NCBI RefSeq assembly: GCF_003086295.3
Contig: NC_092050.1
Location: 146,636,699-146,700,698, forward strand
DNA: 64,000 nt
Reading direction: 5' to 3'
Source of the DNA: Arachis hypogaea
Lineage: Eukaryota > Streptophyta > Magnoliopsida > Fabales > Fabaceae
Each line of letters starts with the position of its first letter. The stretch's first letter is position 1. The notes under the pieces are model-generated. The model saw nothing but the letters and a program-made list of their open reading frames with translations, had not been told where the DNA came from and searched no databases. This document shows, piece by piece, positions 10,936 through 21,900 of the stretch. Made by a program: the position numbers and the translations under genes.

Positions 10936-12687
10936 AACACCAGTATCCAAAGGGACTATAATTTCAACTTCTTCAACATCTGTTTTGATCTCATCCTTTC
11001 CCTTCAAACTAGTCCCCAGTTCAGATGTAAAAATGCAATCTCTCATATTTTCATCAGCATATATCTTATTTTCAGGCAATACATCGGGCATCACTTCAGC
11101 TTTATGGGGATCTGATACAGTTGACAAGCCAACATTCATTGCATCCTTAACTGCCATTTTAGACTCCCCTTCACATGTTTCACCCACAACAGCATCAGAA
11201 GGGGTTATAATTTCATCTTTATCCTGATCAGACCTAATCTTGTCCTTCCCTTTCGAATTAGTATCCAATGCAGCAGATGTCAGACTGAAATCTGTTACAT
11301 TTTCACCAGCTTGGATATAATTTTCAAGCAATACATCTAGCATGGCTTTAGCTTTTTCAGGACGTGATTCGAATGACCAACCAAAGGTAGTAGAATCACT
11401 AACTGTGAGGTTAACCTCATCCTTTCCTTCCGAAATAGTATCCAATACAACAGATCTCATATTGCAATCTGTCACATTTTCACCGGCATTGACTGTATTT
11501 TTAGGCAACAAATCCGGCACGGCTTCAGGTTTGCTGGGATGTGATTCAGTTGACAAGCCAAAGATATCTTTACTATGGACAACAGCTGATTCTTTGGCTC
11601 GTAAATCTGCAATGGAATCAGATAATGATGTCGCAGTGGATCCTGACAATTGATCTTGCAATTCTGGTAAGTTTTCCTCTTCAACCCTTTCACCTTGCAA
11701 AATTTTAGTGTGCTGATTTTGACAGCCATCCCTTGACTCAATAGTTAACTGACTCTCAACCGCATCTGTGAAATGAATTATCACACACTATTGAGCCACA
11801 GAATAAAAATACTAAGTGACAAATTAAGACAAAATTGTAGGGCTGAAAGTCTGAAACCTTTCTATAAAAGTTCTAATGACTAGTACTAAGTTGAACAAAT
11901 CCAATTCAATGTGCACAGATGAAGTGAATAAAATTCATTCCACTAATCTCACAATCTATATAATCATTCAAAATCTAAAGAATAAGTTTCCTCTAATTTT
12001 CAAATTTTCAGGCACAAGTATTTTACTGAGCCATAAAACTAAGAGAACATGTGATTTAAACCTATCATCTTAGTTCTTACCATTAAAATCACTGTCCTTG
12101 GAAGACCCTGAAAATTTTGGATCATCTTTGCCGTCCCGTTCTAAACTGGTACTTGAGTCCAAACTACCTTCCTGCAGAGATTCCGTAACTCCTTGACTAT
12201 CTGAAACATCTGCAACTGCATTTGAAAACACCTCATCTTCTGATCTATTTATTTTATCTCCAATTCCACTATCATCCTTCTCCTTGTTGCCTATATTCAA
12301 GACCTCTGGACCTGACATAACCGAATAAACAGAATATCAGCACAAACATAAAACAACCTAGCCATTTTAGAACATAACACTAATATCAAAGACCATTTAT
12401 TCATAAAAAACCATATATTCTCACCAAGTCAACACACTACATTAGACACTGCATATTTACACTCTGGAAAAAGAAGAAAAAATCACCTGGAGATTTTTTA
12501 TCATCATCAAAACCATGTCCATCATCTGAGCTGTTTGAGCGAGATTGTTCCTCGGAGGAACACAGCTTGTAACCTTCAATGGTTCCATAGATCTTCTTGT
12601 GAGCACGCCTGTGCTTGGCACTTGGATGTGGATTCGGGAAAGGCCATCCACATTTGTGACAGAGATGAACTCCATGACTCTCATGCC
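10936..12687 (-). pseudogene. Captured C2H2 zinc-finger protein gene, three exons
   Basis: Exon 12487-12687 encodes a single C2H2 finger (HLCHKCGWPFPNPHPSAKHR), spaced C-x2-C...H-x3-H, flanked by GTIEGYKL and an acidic serine-rich stretch. Exon 12081-12311 is acidic and serine-rich. Exon 10936-11765 encodes three copies of a roughly 50-residue unit ending GENVTD...GKDE. All have proper splice sites and no stops until a TGA created where the frame runs into phytochrome sequence. I recognise the finger module from uncharacterised plant proteins but cannot name a function. The protein's natural C-terminus is absent. Confidence 0.75.
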
Positions 12688-13329
12688 CTATAGACACCAA
12701 GGAAAAAGAACAGCTTAAAAACATCCCAACTAACAGTTTAACAAATTTAATCTTTCAAATGACTCCAGATATAATTTCCATAACCAAACAACCCAAAATC
12801 TCAAAAAGACGGGCACTTTTCATAAGGGGGAATAGAGTTTTCATATAAAAAGCATTAGTAACTAGAGTTTTCCTATAAAAAGCATTGATGATAATAATAA
12901 TAATAACAACAACAACAACAACAATAATGATAATTACAACAGTTTCTGCTCAAGATATCAAGATCATATTAACTAACCTTTTGGATCATTGATAGCCTTA
13001 GATCCAGCACAGCATAGTGAAAGAACTTGAAGCCTCAAGGATAACTTTAGAATAGACGGACTCTCATGATTATAAAAGAGTAGGGTCATCCCCGCAAGAG
13101 AAACATGCTTTCAAGAAAGACGATGCCACTGAACTAAAAGAGTATAAAAGAACAAAATTTCAATCACCAAAAGAGTATAAATTCATACATAGTCAAATGG
13201 AGACATTAAATAATCCGACAAACAAATACCAACACAAACGTAAACAAAATATAATGTCGTATGTCACTAGACGGTTCATATGCCCACAAGAAAATAATAA
13301 AAACAAAAATAATAAAAAATATCCTATGT
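12688..13329. other. Non-coding spacer with short repeats
   Basis: No gene seen. It contains a tandem duplication of a unit with CATATAAAAAGCATTAGTA / CCTATAAAAAGCATTGATG (about 12835-12890) and a mixed AAT/AAC simple repeat at 12890-12930. It probably includes intron sequence of the zinc-finger gene, since exon 12487-12687 begins at an acceptor. Confidence 0.5.
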
Positions 13330-14260
13330 TGTAAATCTAATCTTGTGGAAATTCATAATCATCATGATGGTGATTATCATACAGTTTATTAAGATTTTCA
13401 ATGGCATTTTTTTTACCCTATAGCTGATCATATTATGATTCTTTAACACGAGTGAGACTGCAATCTTCATGCGAACCCCATCATCCACCTAATAAAATTT
13501 GAATAATTACACATTAGGCTTAACTACCTAAATATAAAAGAAAGAACGAAGGAAAAGATTAGTGCATAACATTACCTTTATGTTAAAATGATCATCTTCA
13601 AAACAAGCTATCATCCAACTTGCAACCCACACACCGGCATCACTCCTACATATCGAGGAAGCTATATTAGAGTATTATATAATTGCATAAATTTCATATC
13701 AATAACTACTAATTATACGATCTTACGATCCAGCTTCGAGGGTTGGAAGGCCTTCTGGCTCTTCAAATTCAAATTGTGAAGAAATCAGATTTGGAGTGGT
13801 CTCAAAGTCATAGAATGAACGATCTTCCAATACATCGCCTAAATAAATGGCTTGTTTATGTCTATGTTAGAGTTTGCTTTTTTAGTCATATATGTAGATA
13901 ATTAACAAAAAAAAAAGAAAATATAGTTACTAATTTCAAGGCTGTCCTCTTTCGCTTGAACTGTTTTTCAATGGGTAATGGGTCTAGCAAAATGATTTGT
14001 CTTTTAACACGATCAATCACTACGAGGTACCAGTGTTCATGACCTTCGTCAGTAGTTTCAGATATAGGGATAAAGGCCTAATCAAGAGAAAGTCATTTTA
14101 GTTATTAAAATTATTTTATGCCAATATTTGCTAATATGAATTTAAAATGATATAAACTTACTCTTTTTAAGCAGTCAACTTTGCCCAAATAAACATATGT
14201 GATAAAAAGTGGCAGACGGTTGGGATCCAATTTTGTCTTCTCTGACAGCTACATTATTTC
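13330..14260 (-). pseudogene. Captured Ulp1-like (C48) cysteine protease fragment
   Basis: Ulp1/SENP proteases cleave SUMO. Exon-like pieces on the minus strand read LSEKTKLDPNRLPLFITYVY (about 14165-14250), then HEHWYLVVIDRVKRQIILLD (about 13930-14090), then SDAGVWVASWMIACFEDDHF (about 13580-13655), then VDDGVRMKIAVSLVLKNHN (about 13410-13490). HWYLVVID carries the catalytic histidine. The family cysteine normally lies in DCGVWVAQWM, but here it reads DAGVWVASWM, so the nucleophile is lost. Ulp1 fragments are commonly carried by plant MULEs and CACTAs, so this may be transposon-borne rather than freshly captured. Confidence 0.65.
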
Positions 14261-15240
14261 AACCACTAGATTTACAACATAGGATATTCTTTAGGTTGTG
14301 AATGAAAATTTGAAAATTAGAGGAAACTTATTCTTTAGAGGAAACTTATTCTTTAGGTTGTGAATGATTATATAGATTGTGAGATTAGTAGAGATATATA
14401 CTCAAGAAAATTCAGAATATATTTATAAAGAACAATTTATTCTCTCTTTGGACATATGTAAGAACTAAATGCAAACATTAATATATACTTATGATTTATG
14501 ATGATAATTAATAAAGCAAAACAACTAAAGAAAAAATGAGACATTAGAAGAACAAAATCTGTGTAAAAATTCCAGGATGATATATTGAATAACGGAATAA
14601 AACCAACTTGCTATTTATAGGAGATATACTAGTTCAGGTTTTCTCTATTTGTTCTAAGGCTTCTATTTTAGGAGCTTCCTTAACACTGAGATTACTAATA
14701 TTTGGTAGTTGAAGAGTGCAATGGAAGAAAGCAGAAGTTTGAAATACTTATTATAGCCATGGATTTGCAACAAGAGTAGAAAAATTGCTGATGTATCAGA
14801 GAGTGAAAGAAATTGTAGGTCAAATATCCTGTTTATTTTTGAAGGTATCAGAGAGTGAAAGGAATTGAAGAGAGAGAACAAAGAGAGTGAAGGAATGCTA
14901 TTTTTGATAAGAATGAAAACTAGTTGATATAAGTTGGTGAGTGTGTATTTATACAAGGATTAGTGTCTAACAAACTAAACAAATGTATAACTACTTCTTA
15001 AAAGTATAGTGACAGCTATCATAACCTCTAACTAACTTTCTCTAACTTGACTAATATCTCTAACATGCTCCTTCAGACTGTGGCTAGTAGAAGCTTTTGC
15101 TAACAAAAATAGGGATTTTTTTTATGATAATGATCTTGATCTTCTTGGGCATGTAAGCCTAAAGGTTATTCAACTTAATCTCACTGTATTTTTGTTTGCA
15201 GATTCCAAAGTGATCTCACAATTCAAAAGTTCAATTTTCA
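14261..15240. other. Spacer, possible solo-LTR remnant
   Basis: About 14300-14395 repeats, in inverted orientation, a segment at 11935-12015 (shared block GAGGAAACTTATTCTTTAG). The stretch 14900-15080, ending TAACATGCTCCTTCAG, resembles an LTR followed by a polypurine tract read on the minus strand, but I could not find both LTR ends. No gene. Confidence 0.35.
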
Positions 15241-15244
15241 TGTG

Positions 15245-15504
15245 CTCTAGGCATGGAGGCTGTGGTGTGAAGAGAGGCCATTGGAGCTTATAGATGAATC
15301 ATTAACTGACTCAGTTGCTGCAGCAGAATCTGAAGTGCTAAGATGCATTCACATAGGGCTTTTATGTGTACAAGAGAGACCAGAGAATAGGCTAGACATG
15401 TCAGCCATAGTTCTAATGCTGAATGGTGAGAAACCATTACCAAGGCCAAGGGACCTGCTTTTTATCCACATCAGTTTAGCTTTTCATCAGGGAATTGTGC
15501 AGTA
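15245..15504 (+). pseudogene. S-domain receptor-like kinase, last exon
   Basis: The plus-strand frame reads AWRLWCEERPLELIDESLTD, then EVLRCIHIGLLCVQERPENR, then MSAIVLMLNGEKPLPRP, the C-terminal kinase subdomain XI and tail of G-type lectin (S-domain) or cysteine-rich receptor-like kinases. An AG acceptor precedes the frame. The tail after LPRPR is frameshifted relative to the family's usual PAF/PGF ending and stops at 15504. No upstream kinase exons are present. Confidence 0.8.
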
Positions 15505-16078
15505 AATTCAGCTAATAAAATTTCTGACATTGTTAGATGCTAGATAGTTTATTTTAGAGTTTAACATACTTTAAGGCAAAAGAAAAACGTTCACTCTAAA
15601 TGTATATATCATTACAACATGTTCTTACTTATAATTATACATGTTCTTATAATTATACCTATACCTCATTGAGTGCACTTTCTTGTCTATTATATAGTTT
15701 CATTTCTATTTAGATTCAGGATCCACCAAAGGGATCTTTTTCTTACGCTTCCTTCTTTTACTTTGTTCCTTCCTCTGAATTCATTTTTGGGTACTTTTCA
15801 TATTTTTGTGTGCACTTCTTTTCAACTTCAACCCCGTTCATAGAGTATAAACCAAATAGGCATGACTCATAACCAAAAAATATCAACATTCCACACCATC
15901 CCTGAATCATAGTTACAAGTACTCCTATTCAAGCACTTCACAGTAGTACCAAATTTCATTTGAAGCATTTTGCTACTGTTATGAGAAATGTCATTTATTG
16001 TAAGTTGAATTGGCCAATTATCAATATCATCCTTGAGCTTAATGTTGAGATCCTGCAGAATAAATTTTTAATCAAATT
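15505..16078. other. Spacer between two receptor-kinase fragments
   Basis: AT-rich. No ORF or repeat that I recognise, apart from 3' flank of the preceding exon. Confidence 0.5.
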
Positions 16079-17207
16079 CTAACGCGCATGGACCTGAGTA
16101 ACCATGAGTTCATTGTTGCTTAATGTAGAATGGTCACCAACCACATCTCTCTCAATAAAGAACCCTGGCTTCTTTGGCTGAGATAGTTCCCATTCACTAC
16201 TCAGCATCATAAGCACATATGACATGCTTGGTCGATCTTCTTGATTTTGTTGCACACATAGTAAACCGACATGAATTGTTCTTATGACTTTTGGCAAATT
16301 AATTGAGTCTCTGATCGATACATCAACTATTTCTAAGCACTTGCCTTTGGCTAAAAGTGTCCATGCCTTATATATATATATTCATTCAGATATTTAGATA
16401 TTGTGATAACAACAATTAGATCTTGTCTAATGAGAATAATTTGACTAGATAGATGATGCTACTTGATTAGAAATGTAAATAAAAATTAGGGGCAAATGAA
16501 AAATTAATTCTTACATCGGCAAGAAGATTAAAGTAGTGGTCAATATCGATGAATCCTTTATTTCGCTTCCCACTAACTATTTCTAATATTAGTACACCAA
16601 AGCTATAGACATCAGATTTTGTTGAGTACAGCCCACCAACTATGTACTCTGGTGATAGATAGCCACTGCACAAAATATCAACATACAATTTCAAATCAAG
16701 AAAAAATGATCTTATTCATTCCTATCAACATGTCATATAAATGCTTACTTAGCCACTTACTAAGTTCCAACAATATGTCTTGTATTTGCTTCGCTTTCAT
16801 TTTCTACAAAGCTTCTTACTATTCCAAAGTCTGAGATTTTAGGATCCAATTCATCATCTAACAAAACATTCCCAGCCTTGAGATCTCTATGAACTATTCT
16901 ATGTCTTGAATCTTGATGAAGATAAAGAAGACCTCTGGCAATCCCATTGATGATATGAAAATGCTTTGGCCAATCTAGTAGCTTTCCCTTCTCACAATCT
17001 ATTTTAAAGAAAATGAGTTGGACTAATATTCTGATAAGGTTTTAAGAGTTGCATAATCATTCTTAAATGAAAAGAAGAGTATGGTTCAGCAGGAGTCAAA
17101 CCAAATATGAAGAAGTCCAAGCTTTTGTTGCTCATAAATTCATAAATCAACAATCTTTCCCCAGCTTGAATGCAGCACCCTAGTAGCCTTACAAATCCCT
17201 GAAGCAT
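16079..17207 (-). pseudogene. S-domain receptor-like Ser/Thr kinase fragment, multi-exon
   Basis: Four exon-like blocks run right to left. 17110-17207 has FVRLLGCCIQAGERLLIYEF; 16760-17000 has [20 protein letters not shown], the catalytic loop [10 protein letters not shown] and DFG in KISDFG; 16520-16680 has GYLSPEY and [16 protein letters not shown]; 16079-16297 has IRTIHVGLLCVQQNQEDRPS and a tail ending TQVHAR. HRD, DFG and the activation-loop end are all intact. The extracellular S-domain, transmembrane segment and N-lobe with the ATP-binding lysine are missing. The fragment faces the opposite way to the other kinase tail at 15245. Confidence 0.85.
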
Positions 17208-17215
17208 ATTTAGTA

Positions 17216-18080
17216 CTATGATAGTGACTTCACTAGTATTTTAAGGCACAAAAAATAAAATTAGTTCTATGCCATTGAAGAAATATTAAACCAAATATAA
17301 GATTGATAATGACAATCAACAAAGAATTAAATAGCAAGTATTTCTTTCTTTCATCGCTGTCTTAGTTCCTTAAAACTCTCTGGTTTGCTCATCAATTTTA
17401 CAGTGATAAACTAAGAGTCATTAAGAGAGACAAAAATCTGTTTAGTCAAGAAGGTAAAAACAATTCAAATTTAAGCTAGATAAGTAACAAGGATCAAATT
17501 CTTTGTAACATTACATGCATATTTAAACCAAATGCTTATTTCTGCTATTGACTACTAGGAAAGAGTTAAAACAGTACTATTAATTTGGTTTCAACTTTCA
17601 ATAGGCATGCAGCTTTTCAATTTTCTTCTGAGTTTTATAAAAATGATTTGTAACATGCTCTATGAATTATAATTAGCCAAACTTCAAAGATTTAGAGTTG
17701 TATTACTAATTATGATATAAATGAAACACTCGTATATGAAATAACATCAAATAGCGTGCTATGGTGAATCATAATAGATGCAGTGAAAAATCAAGAATCA
17801 AAAATCAAAGAACAGAATCAACTCAAGTACAGACAAGAAAAAATAGAAGCATTAAAAAATCATAACAAAAATCAAGAATCAAGAATAGCAACCAAGAGAA
17901 TACTAGAGAACTGCAGAAAATATGCCAACCAAGAATCAAGAAATTTAAAAATCATAACTAAAATCAAGTACTACAATACTTAGGAACAAACTAGAATTAA
18001 CTCAAGAACAGAACAAAAAAACAAATAGAAGTAGTGAAAAATCAGACCAAAACAAATCAAGAACCAACCTAAGTCAGAGA
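17216..18080. other. AT-rich spacer with AATCAAGAATCA-like repeats
   Basis: From about 17785 to 18070 the sequence repeats variants of AATCAAGAATCAAAAATCAA and AACTCAAG..ACAG. The ORF over it is a by-product of the repeat. The rest (17216-17780) is featureless AT-rich DNA, probably kinase intron. Confidence 0.5.
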
Positions 18081-18084
18081 CTCC

Positions 18085-18290
18085 ATTCTTGATGATGCAG
18101 ACAGAGAGTGGCAGAGTGCAGGGAGGAGTGGAGGAAGACGCGGTGGCTGCCAGAAAGGGAGAGGTGCTGGACGATGGCGGCTGGACGGGGCTCGACGATG
18201 GAGGGCGAAGGGGCATTCAAAGAACTTCCATAGAGGAGAAAGACGCATCGTTTGCCCAGTTGAGCGATTTAGCCTTCATTCTCCTTTAGG
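18085..18290 (+). other. GC-rich captured segment, unidentified
   Basis: A sharply GC-richer block next to the right TIR, with GGACGATGGCGG and GCTCGACGATGGAGGG. A 66-codon plus-strand frame and a serine/proline-rich minus-strand frame both span it. I recognise neither. Confidence 0.4.
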
Positions 18291-18349
18291 CTCCTTAAAT
18301 TCCGTGGGTGGCTAGCTACCGAGATCAATGCAGTCAATTATTGCTAGGA

Positions 18350-18546
18350 TTTTTCCGTTTTGGTGTGCTTCAGAGGGGAGGGAAAGTGCTGAATCCTTCT
18401 CCATGAATCAGATCCCAAAGTATGAACCCTAGAGTCGAACCTCGAGGTAACGATGGAGAAGCGTTGATTTTCCAACGACGGCAAGTTTCTGAACTTTTCG
18501 ATGGACGGATTCCAGAGAAGGAGATTTCTGGAAAAGGTTAAGAGAC
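18350..18546 (-). pseudogene. F-box-associated domain fragment next to the right TIR
   Basis: Minus-strand translation gives RNLLLWNPSIEKFRNLPS and GSDSWRRIQHFPS, hallmarks of the plant F-box-associated interaction (FBA) domain of SCF substrate adaptors. The frame opens in the TIR (about 18688), so any transcript starting there would read TIR-encoded residues into the fragment. The F-box itself and most of the FBA domain are absent. Confidence 0.75.
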
Positions 18547-19009
18547 AGAGAGAGAGGATAGGAAGAGGAGAGAAAAAGATGAAGAAGACTGAAACCTTTA
18601 GAGGCGTGAACGAGAGGGTTTCTGAACCCAGATGAAGAACAATTTTGGTTTTTTGTTTTTTAATATGTTTAACACAGATGAAGAACAATTTTGATTTTTT
18701 ATTTTTTTAATATATTTTTGTTTTGTTGTTTCAATTATTTGAAACTATAAAATTAGGATTAATTGAATTCTAAAATTTGATTAATTTAAAAGGGTATTTT
18801 TGTCTAATCAAATAAAGGAATAAATAAATATTTTTTATTTTTATTTAATTAAAAGGGTGTTTTAGTAAAAGTGGTGATATACTATATATTTAAAAAAGAA
18901 AAAATTAAATGCTGACGTGAAAAATAAATTCTACATGTCTTATTGTTATTTGTCTATATTTTAAACGTATCGGTACGTATGAATTTATCATCGTACCGTA
19001 GCAATCACT
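18547..19009 (-). repeat. Right long TIR of the 13.7-kb MULE
   Basis: Inverted partner of 5273-5735. It contains two near-copies of a short unit with GATGAAGAACAATTTTG, also present in the left TIR and in the smaller element at 36557-37933. Confidence 0.85.
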
Positions 19010-20322
19010 ACAAAAAATTATTATTTGTATCCATTTGTTGTGCTATCCAAGAAAAAAAAAGAATTCTACAATCTTTTAATAAAAGTCTTATGTCAATATA
19101 AGAATTAATTAAAGGCATATAGTAGTGTTGTCTTAATGAGAAATACTAATTAGTTAAGATGAAAGTTCTTAATTAATGCCATGTTTGAAGACTACTTGTT
19201 ACTTTCTTTCTCCTCAATAAATGTTTAATTTGAAATTCAAAATGACAAAATGGTATAATATGCATTCAAAAGTAATAATACGAGGGTGAGTAATTTAATA
19301 AATACAGTGTAAGTGTTTGAGAGAGTTAAACCCTATTTTGGTCCTGAGATTGACGAGTTATACTGATTTGGTCCTTAACTTTTTAATTGTCACAATTTGG
19401 TCCTCCAGATTAAAAAAAGTGCACCAATGTAATCCTTTATATATCTTCCGTCGCTAGAATTCAACACCGTTAGTGACGTAGCTCAAGTCTTGTCATGCTA
19501 GACATATTAAAACGACATGGTATGCGTTTTGGCACTAAAGAAGGCACTAAACGACGTCGTTTGAGGGTTTGAACAATACTAAAACGTTATACCCCTCCTT
19601 TTTAATATTGTTCAAATTCTAAAATGACATCATTTAGTGCTCTTTTAGTATCAAAATGTATAAAACGTTGTTTTAATATGTCTAATATGGCAAGATTTGA
19701 GCTATCTTACTAATGGCGTTGAAGAGGGACTATATTAGTGCATTTTTTAAAATCTAAAAAACTAAATTGTAACAATTAAAAAGTCAAGGACCAAATCAAT
19801 GCAACTTGCCAATCTCATGGATAAAAGTGACTTAACTCGTGTTTGAGAGTGACCGAAGTAGTCAACTATATCATATATAGTGTAACACTTGGTGTAAAAT
19901 GCCAATATTATATTGAATAAAATTTTTCCTTTTGTATCTTTCTTTTATCCAATTTTTCTTCTGCTATTCATTTTAAATAAATATACTAAAAATTAATATT
20001 TTTTTGGGATATTTTCTTTTCTCTATCTATCGTAAAATACGCTATATATCACAAATTTACAATTAAGTCTAAAGTCAAAACTGTAATAAATGAATTTGTT
20101 ATAACTTTACATATTACTTTGTTTTACATAATAGTATAGTAATCCGTGTCCTTTTGTAGCATTCTATGATTCTAGAATCAAATATACCATGTTAAGCAAA
20201 GAAGACATAAAAAATTAAAAACCATTAAAGGAAGGAGATGAAGTATAAGAAAAATTTAAAATATATTTTATTTTCAGTCAAAATTTCAACTGGTGAGTAG
20301 AATAGATGGAATTGAAATGTGT
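19010..20322. repeat. Intergenic duplicate copy A, second part
   Basis: Resumes exactly where 4630-5272 stopped. It matches 45790-46100, 47320-47450 and 48600-48900 in order and orientation, with shared blocks such as AAAGAATTCTACAATCTT and GTGTAAAATGCCAATATTAT. Relative to copy B it has a private 516-bp MITE and lacks both foldback elements of B. No gene. Confidence 0.8.
19323..19838. mobile_element. 516-bp foldback MITE with 9-10 bp target duplication
   Basis: The ends are inverted repeats starting GAGTTAAACCCTATTTTGGT and GAGTTAAGTCACTTTTATCC and continuing through TTTGGTCCTTRACTTTTTAA. GTGTTTGAGA occurs immediately on both sides (19313-19322 and 19839-19848). A 9- to 10-bp duplication fits a Mutator-type MITE. 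It has no transposase. Confidence 0.82.
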
Positions 20323-20439
20323 ACATCCATGACTGAATCAATTGTTGATTGAAAGAAAAAGAAAAGTGTAGATAGTGATACTACTATATACTTAATTTTT
20401 ACTAACATTTAAAAAATATTACTAAATCATATTAAAATG

Positions 20440-20479
<40 letters not shown>

Positions 20480-21654
20480 TAGTAACATTTTAACAAATGT
20501 TAAATATATTCTATATTACTAAAGAGTTTTACTAACATTTTTTTAAAGATTTAATAATAATTAATAAAAATATTGCAATAGATCTTCTATAGTAATATTA
20601 TGAGAAATATTACAATAGACCTTTTTTGATAACATAAAGAAATGTTACAATAGATATATTTTGTAACACTTAGAAAAATATTACTATAGATATTTTTTGT
20701 AACACTCAAAAAATATTACAATAGATATTTTATGTAATACTTAAAAAAATGTTACCATAGATATTTTTTTGTAATACTTAAAAAATATTACAAAAGATCT
20801 TTAGTAACATTTTTTTAGTTATATTATACTATTTTTTATTTTATATTATCCATAATATAAATATACTAAAATTAATTACTACAACATGAAATATTTCATT
20901 AAATTCATAAAATAAAATTTTATAGCTTCTTTCATTAATCAATAATCATTGTACAAGTTTGCTTTATGATGCAAATAAAATGAGAAAAGAAAAAAAATAC
21001 TTATACCACTTAAACTCTATGAACATTCCATATAAAAAAGAAAAAAAAAAGTGATACATAGTACATAAAAAACTTGGTTATTATACTAATCCTAGAAAAA
21101 TGTATTTATCAAACATGTCTTGGTTCACTCCTCATTCAATATCAACATACAAATCACAAAATAAAACGATGAAAAAAATTAATGAAAACTTGAAGACTCG
21201 ACAAGAACAGAACTTGCTTCCCTCTATGTAGACCCATTTTCATGTGCAGAGCTTTATGCGACATAAAAGATGTTGAGTCACTGACTTTATGTGACAATCT
21301 CAGACATAGATAGGATCTTGGTGACCACTTGTTAAGCAATGCCTGAAAATAATTTGAGAAACAATCATAAATTGCAAGAGCATAAAGTCAGGTAGTTATG
21401 TCACAAAACGTGTTCCAAGTTAATGCTTGCTTTAGTAACTCCAAAATCTAAAGAGACAATGCCAATAAAGGGAAAAAATCATCATAGAAGAAATTGATCG
21501 AAAGGTTTTTAGCACCTTCATCAATCATTACATATGCTTTTCAGTCTTTGGTTAGATCGATAATAAAAATAGGATGATGAAAATTTAACGGATGCAAAAT
21601 ATACTTATGATTTTACTCATAAAAAAAAAAGAAGCAAAGTTACCTCCTTCAAAC

Positions 21655-21900
21655 CAACATTTTTGATAAATTTTTGTCAAATTGTTGAAATCTTTGTAGC
21701 CAAGCTGGACAAGTTCCTTCACAAAGATTCTAGGAGAGCTTTAAAGCACTTTCAAATCATCAAAAATCAAGTACATGGCTTCTCCTTTAACAAATGCTCC
21801 ATCCTCATGATGATGAGTAACTTCACTACTGGAATCATTCACCATTATCTTCAGTTCTTTGTTCATCGAGTTCCCACATTTGATGCAAGTAACACCTGAA
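21655..21900 (-). pseudogene. Possible captured DUF674-like fragment
   Basis: One minus-strand frame reads GAFVKGEAMYLIFDDLKVL, a stop, then SSPRIFVKELVQLGYKDFNN. MYLIFDDLKV.. resembles the repeated module of DUF674 plant proteins of unknown function. A block at 21154-21340 (FMSHKALHMKMGLHRGKQVL) may be another exon. The assignment is weak and no function should be inferred. Confidence 0.4.

Larger units (their letters stand above)
5273..19009. mobile_element. 13.7-kb Pack-MULE-type element with many captured gene fragments
   Basis: The two ends are long terminal inverted repeats (about 460 bp) starting GTGTTTGCTACGGTACGA on the left and GTGATTGCTACGGTACGA on the right (reverse complement). 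Flanking 9-mers are AAAAAAAAA and ACAAAAAAT, an imperfect 9-bp target duplication. The homologous copy B (about 45770-45800) lacks the insert, which supports a single insertion. The same TIR family bounds the 1377-bp element at 36557-37933, where the 9-bp duplication is perfect. Inside are at least ten host-gene pieces on both strands and no recognisable transposase, so it is non-autonomous. Nested assembly or several rounds of capture could explain the size; the interior may include host DNA trapped between two elements. Confidence 0.8.

Noticed and set aside
14660..14956. 97-codon minus-strand ORF as a gene
   Set aside because: Hydrophobic low-complexity translation over a probable LTR remnant, with no family match.
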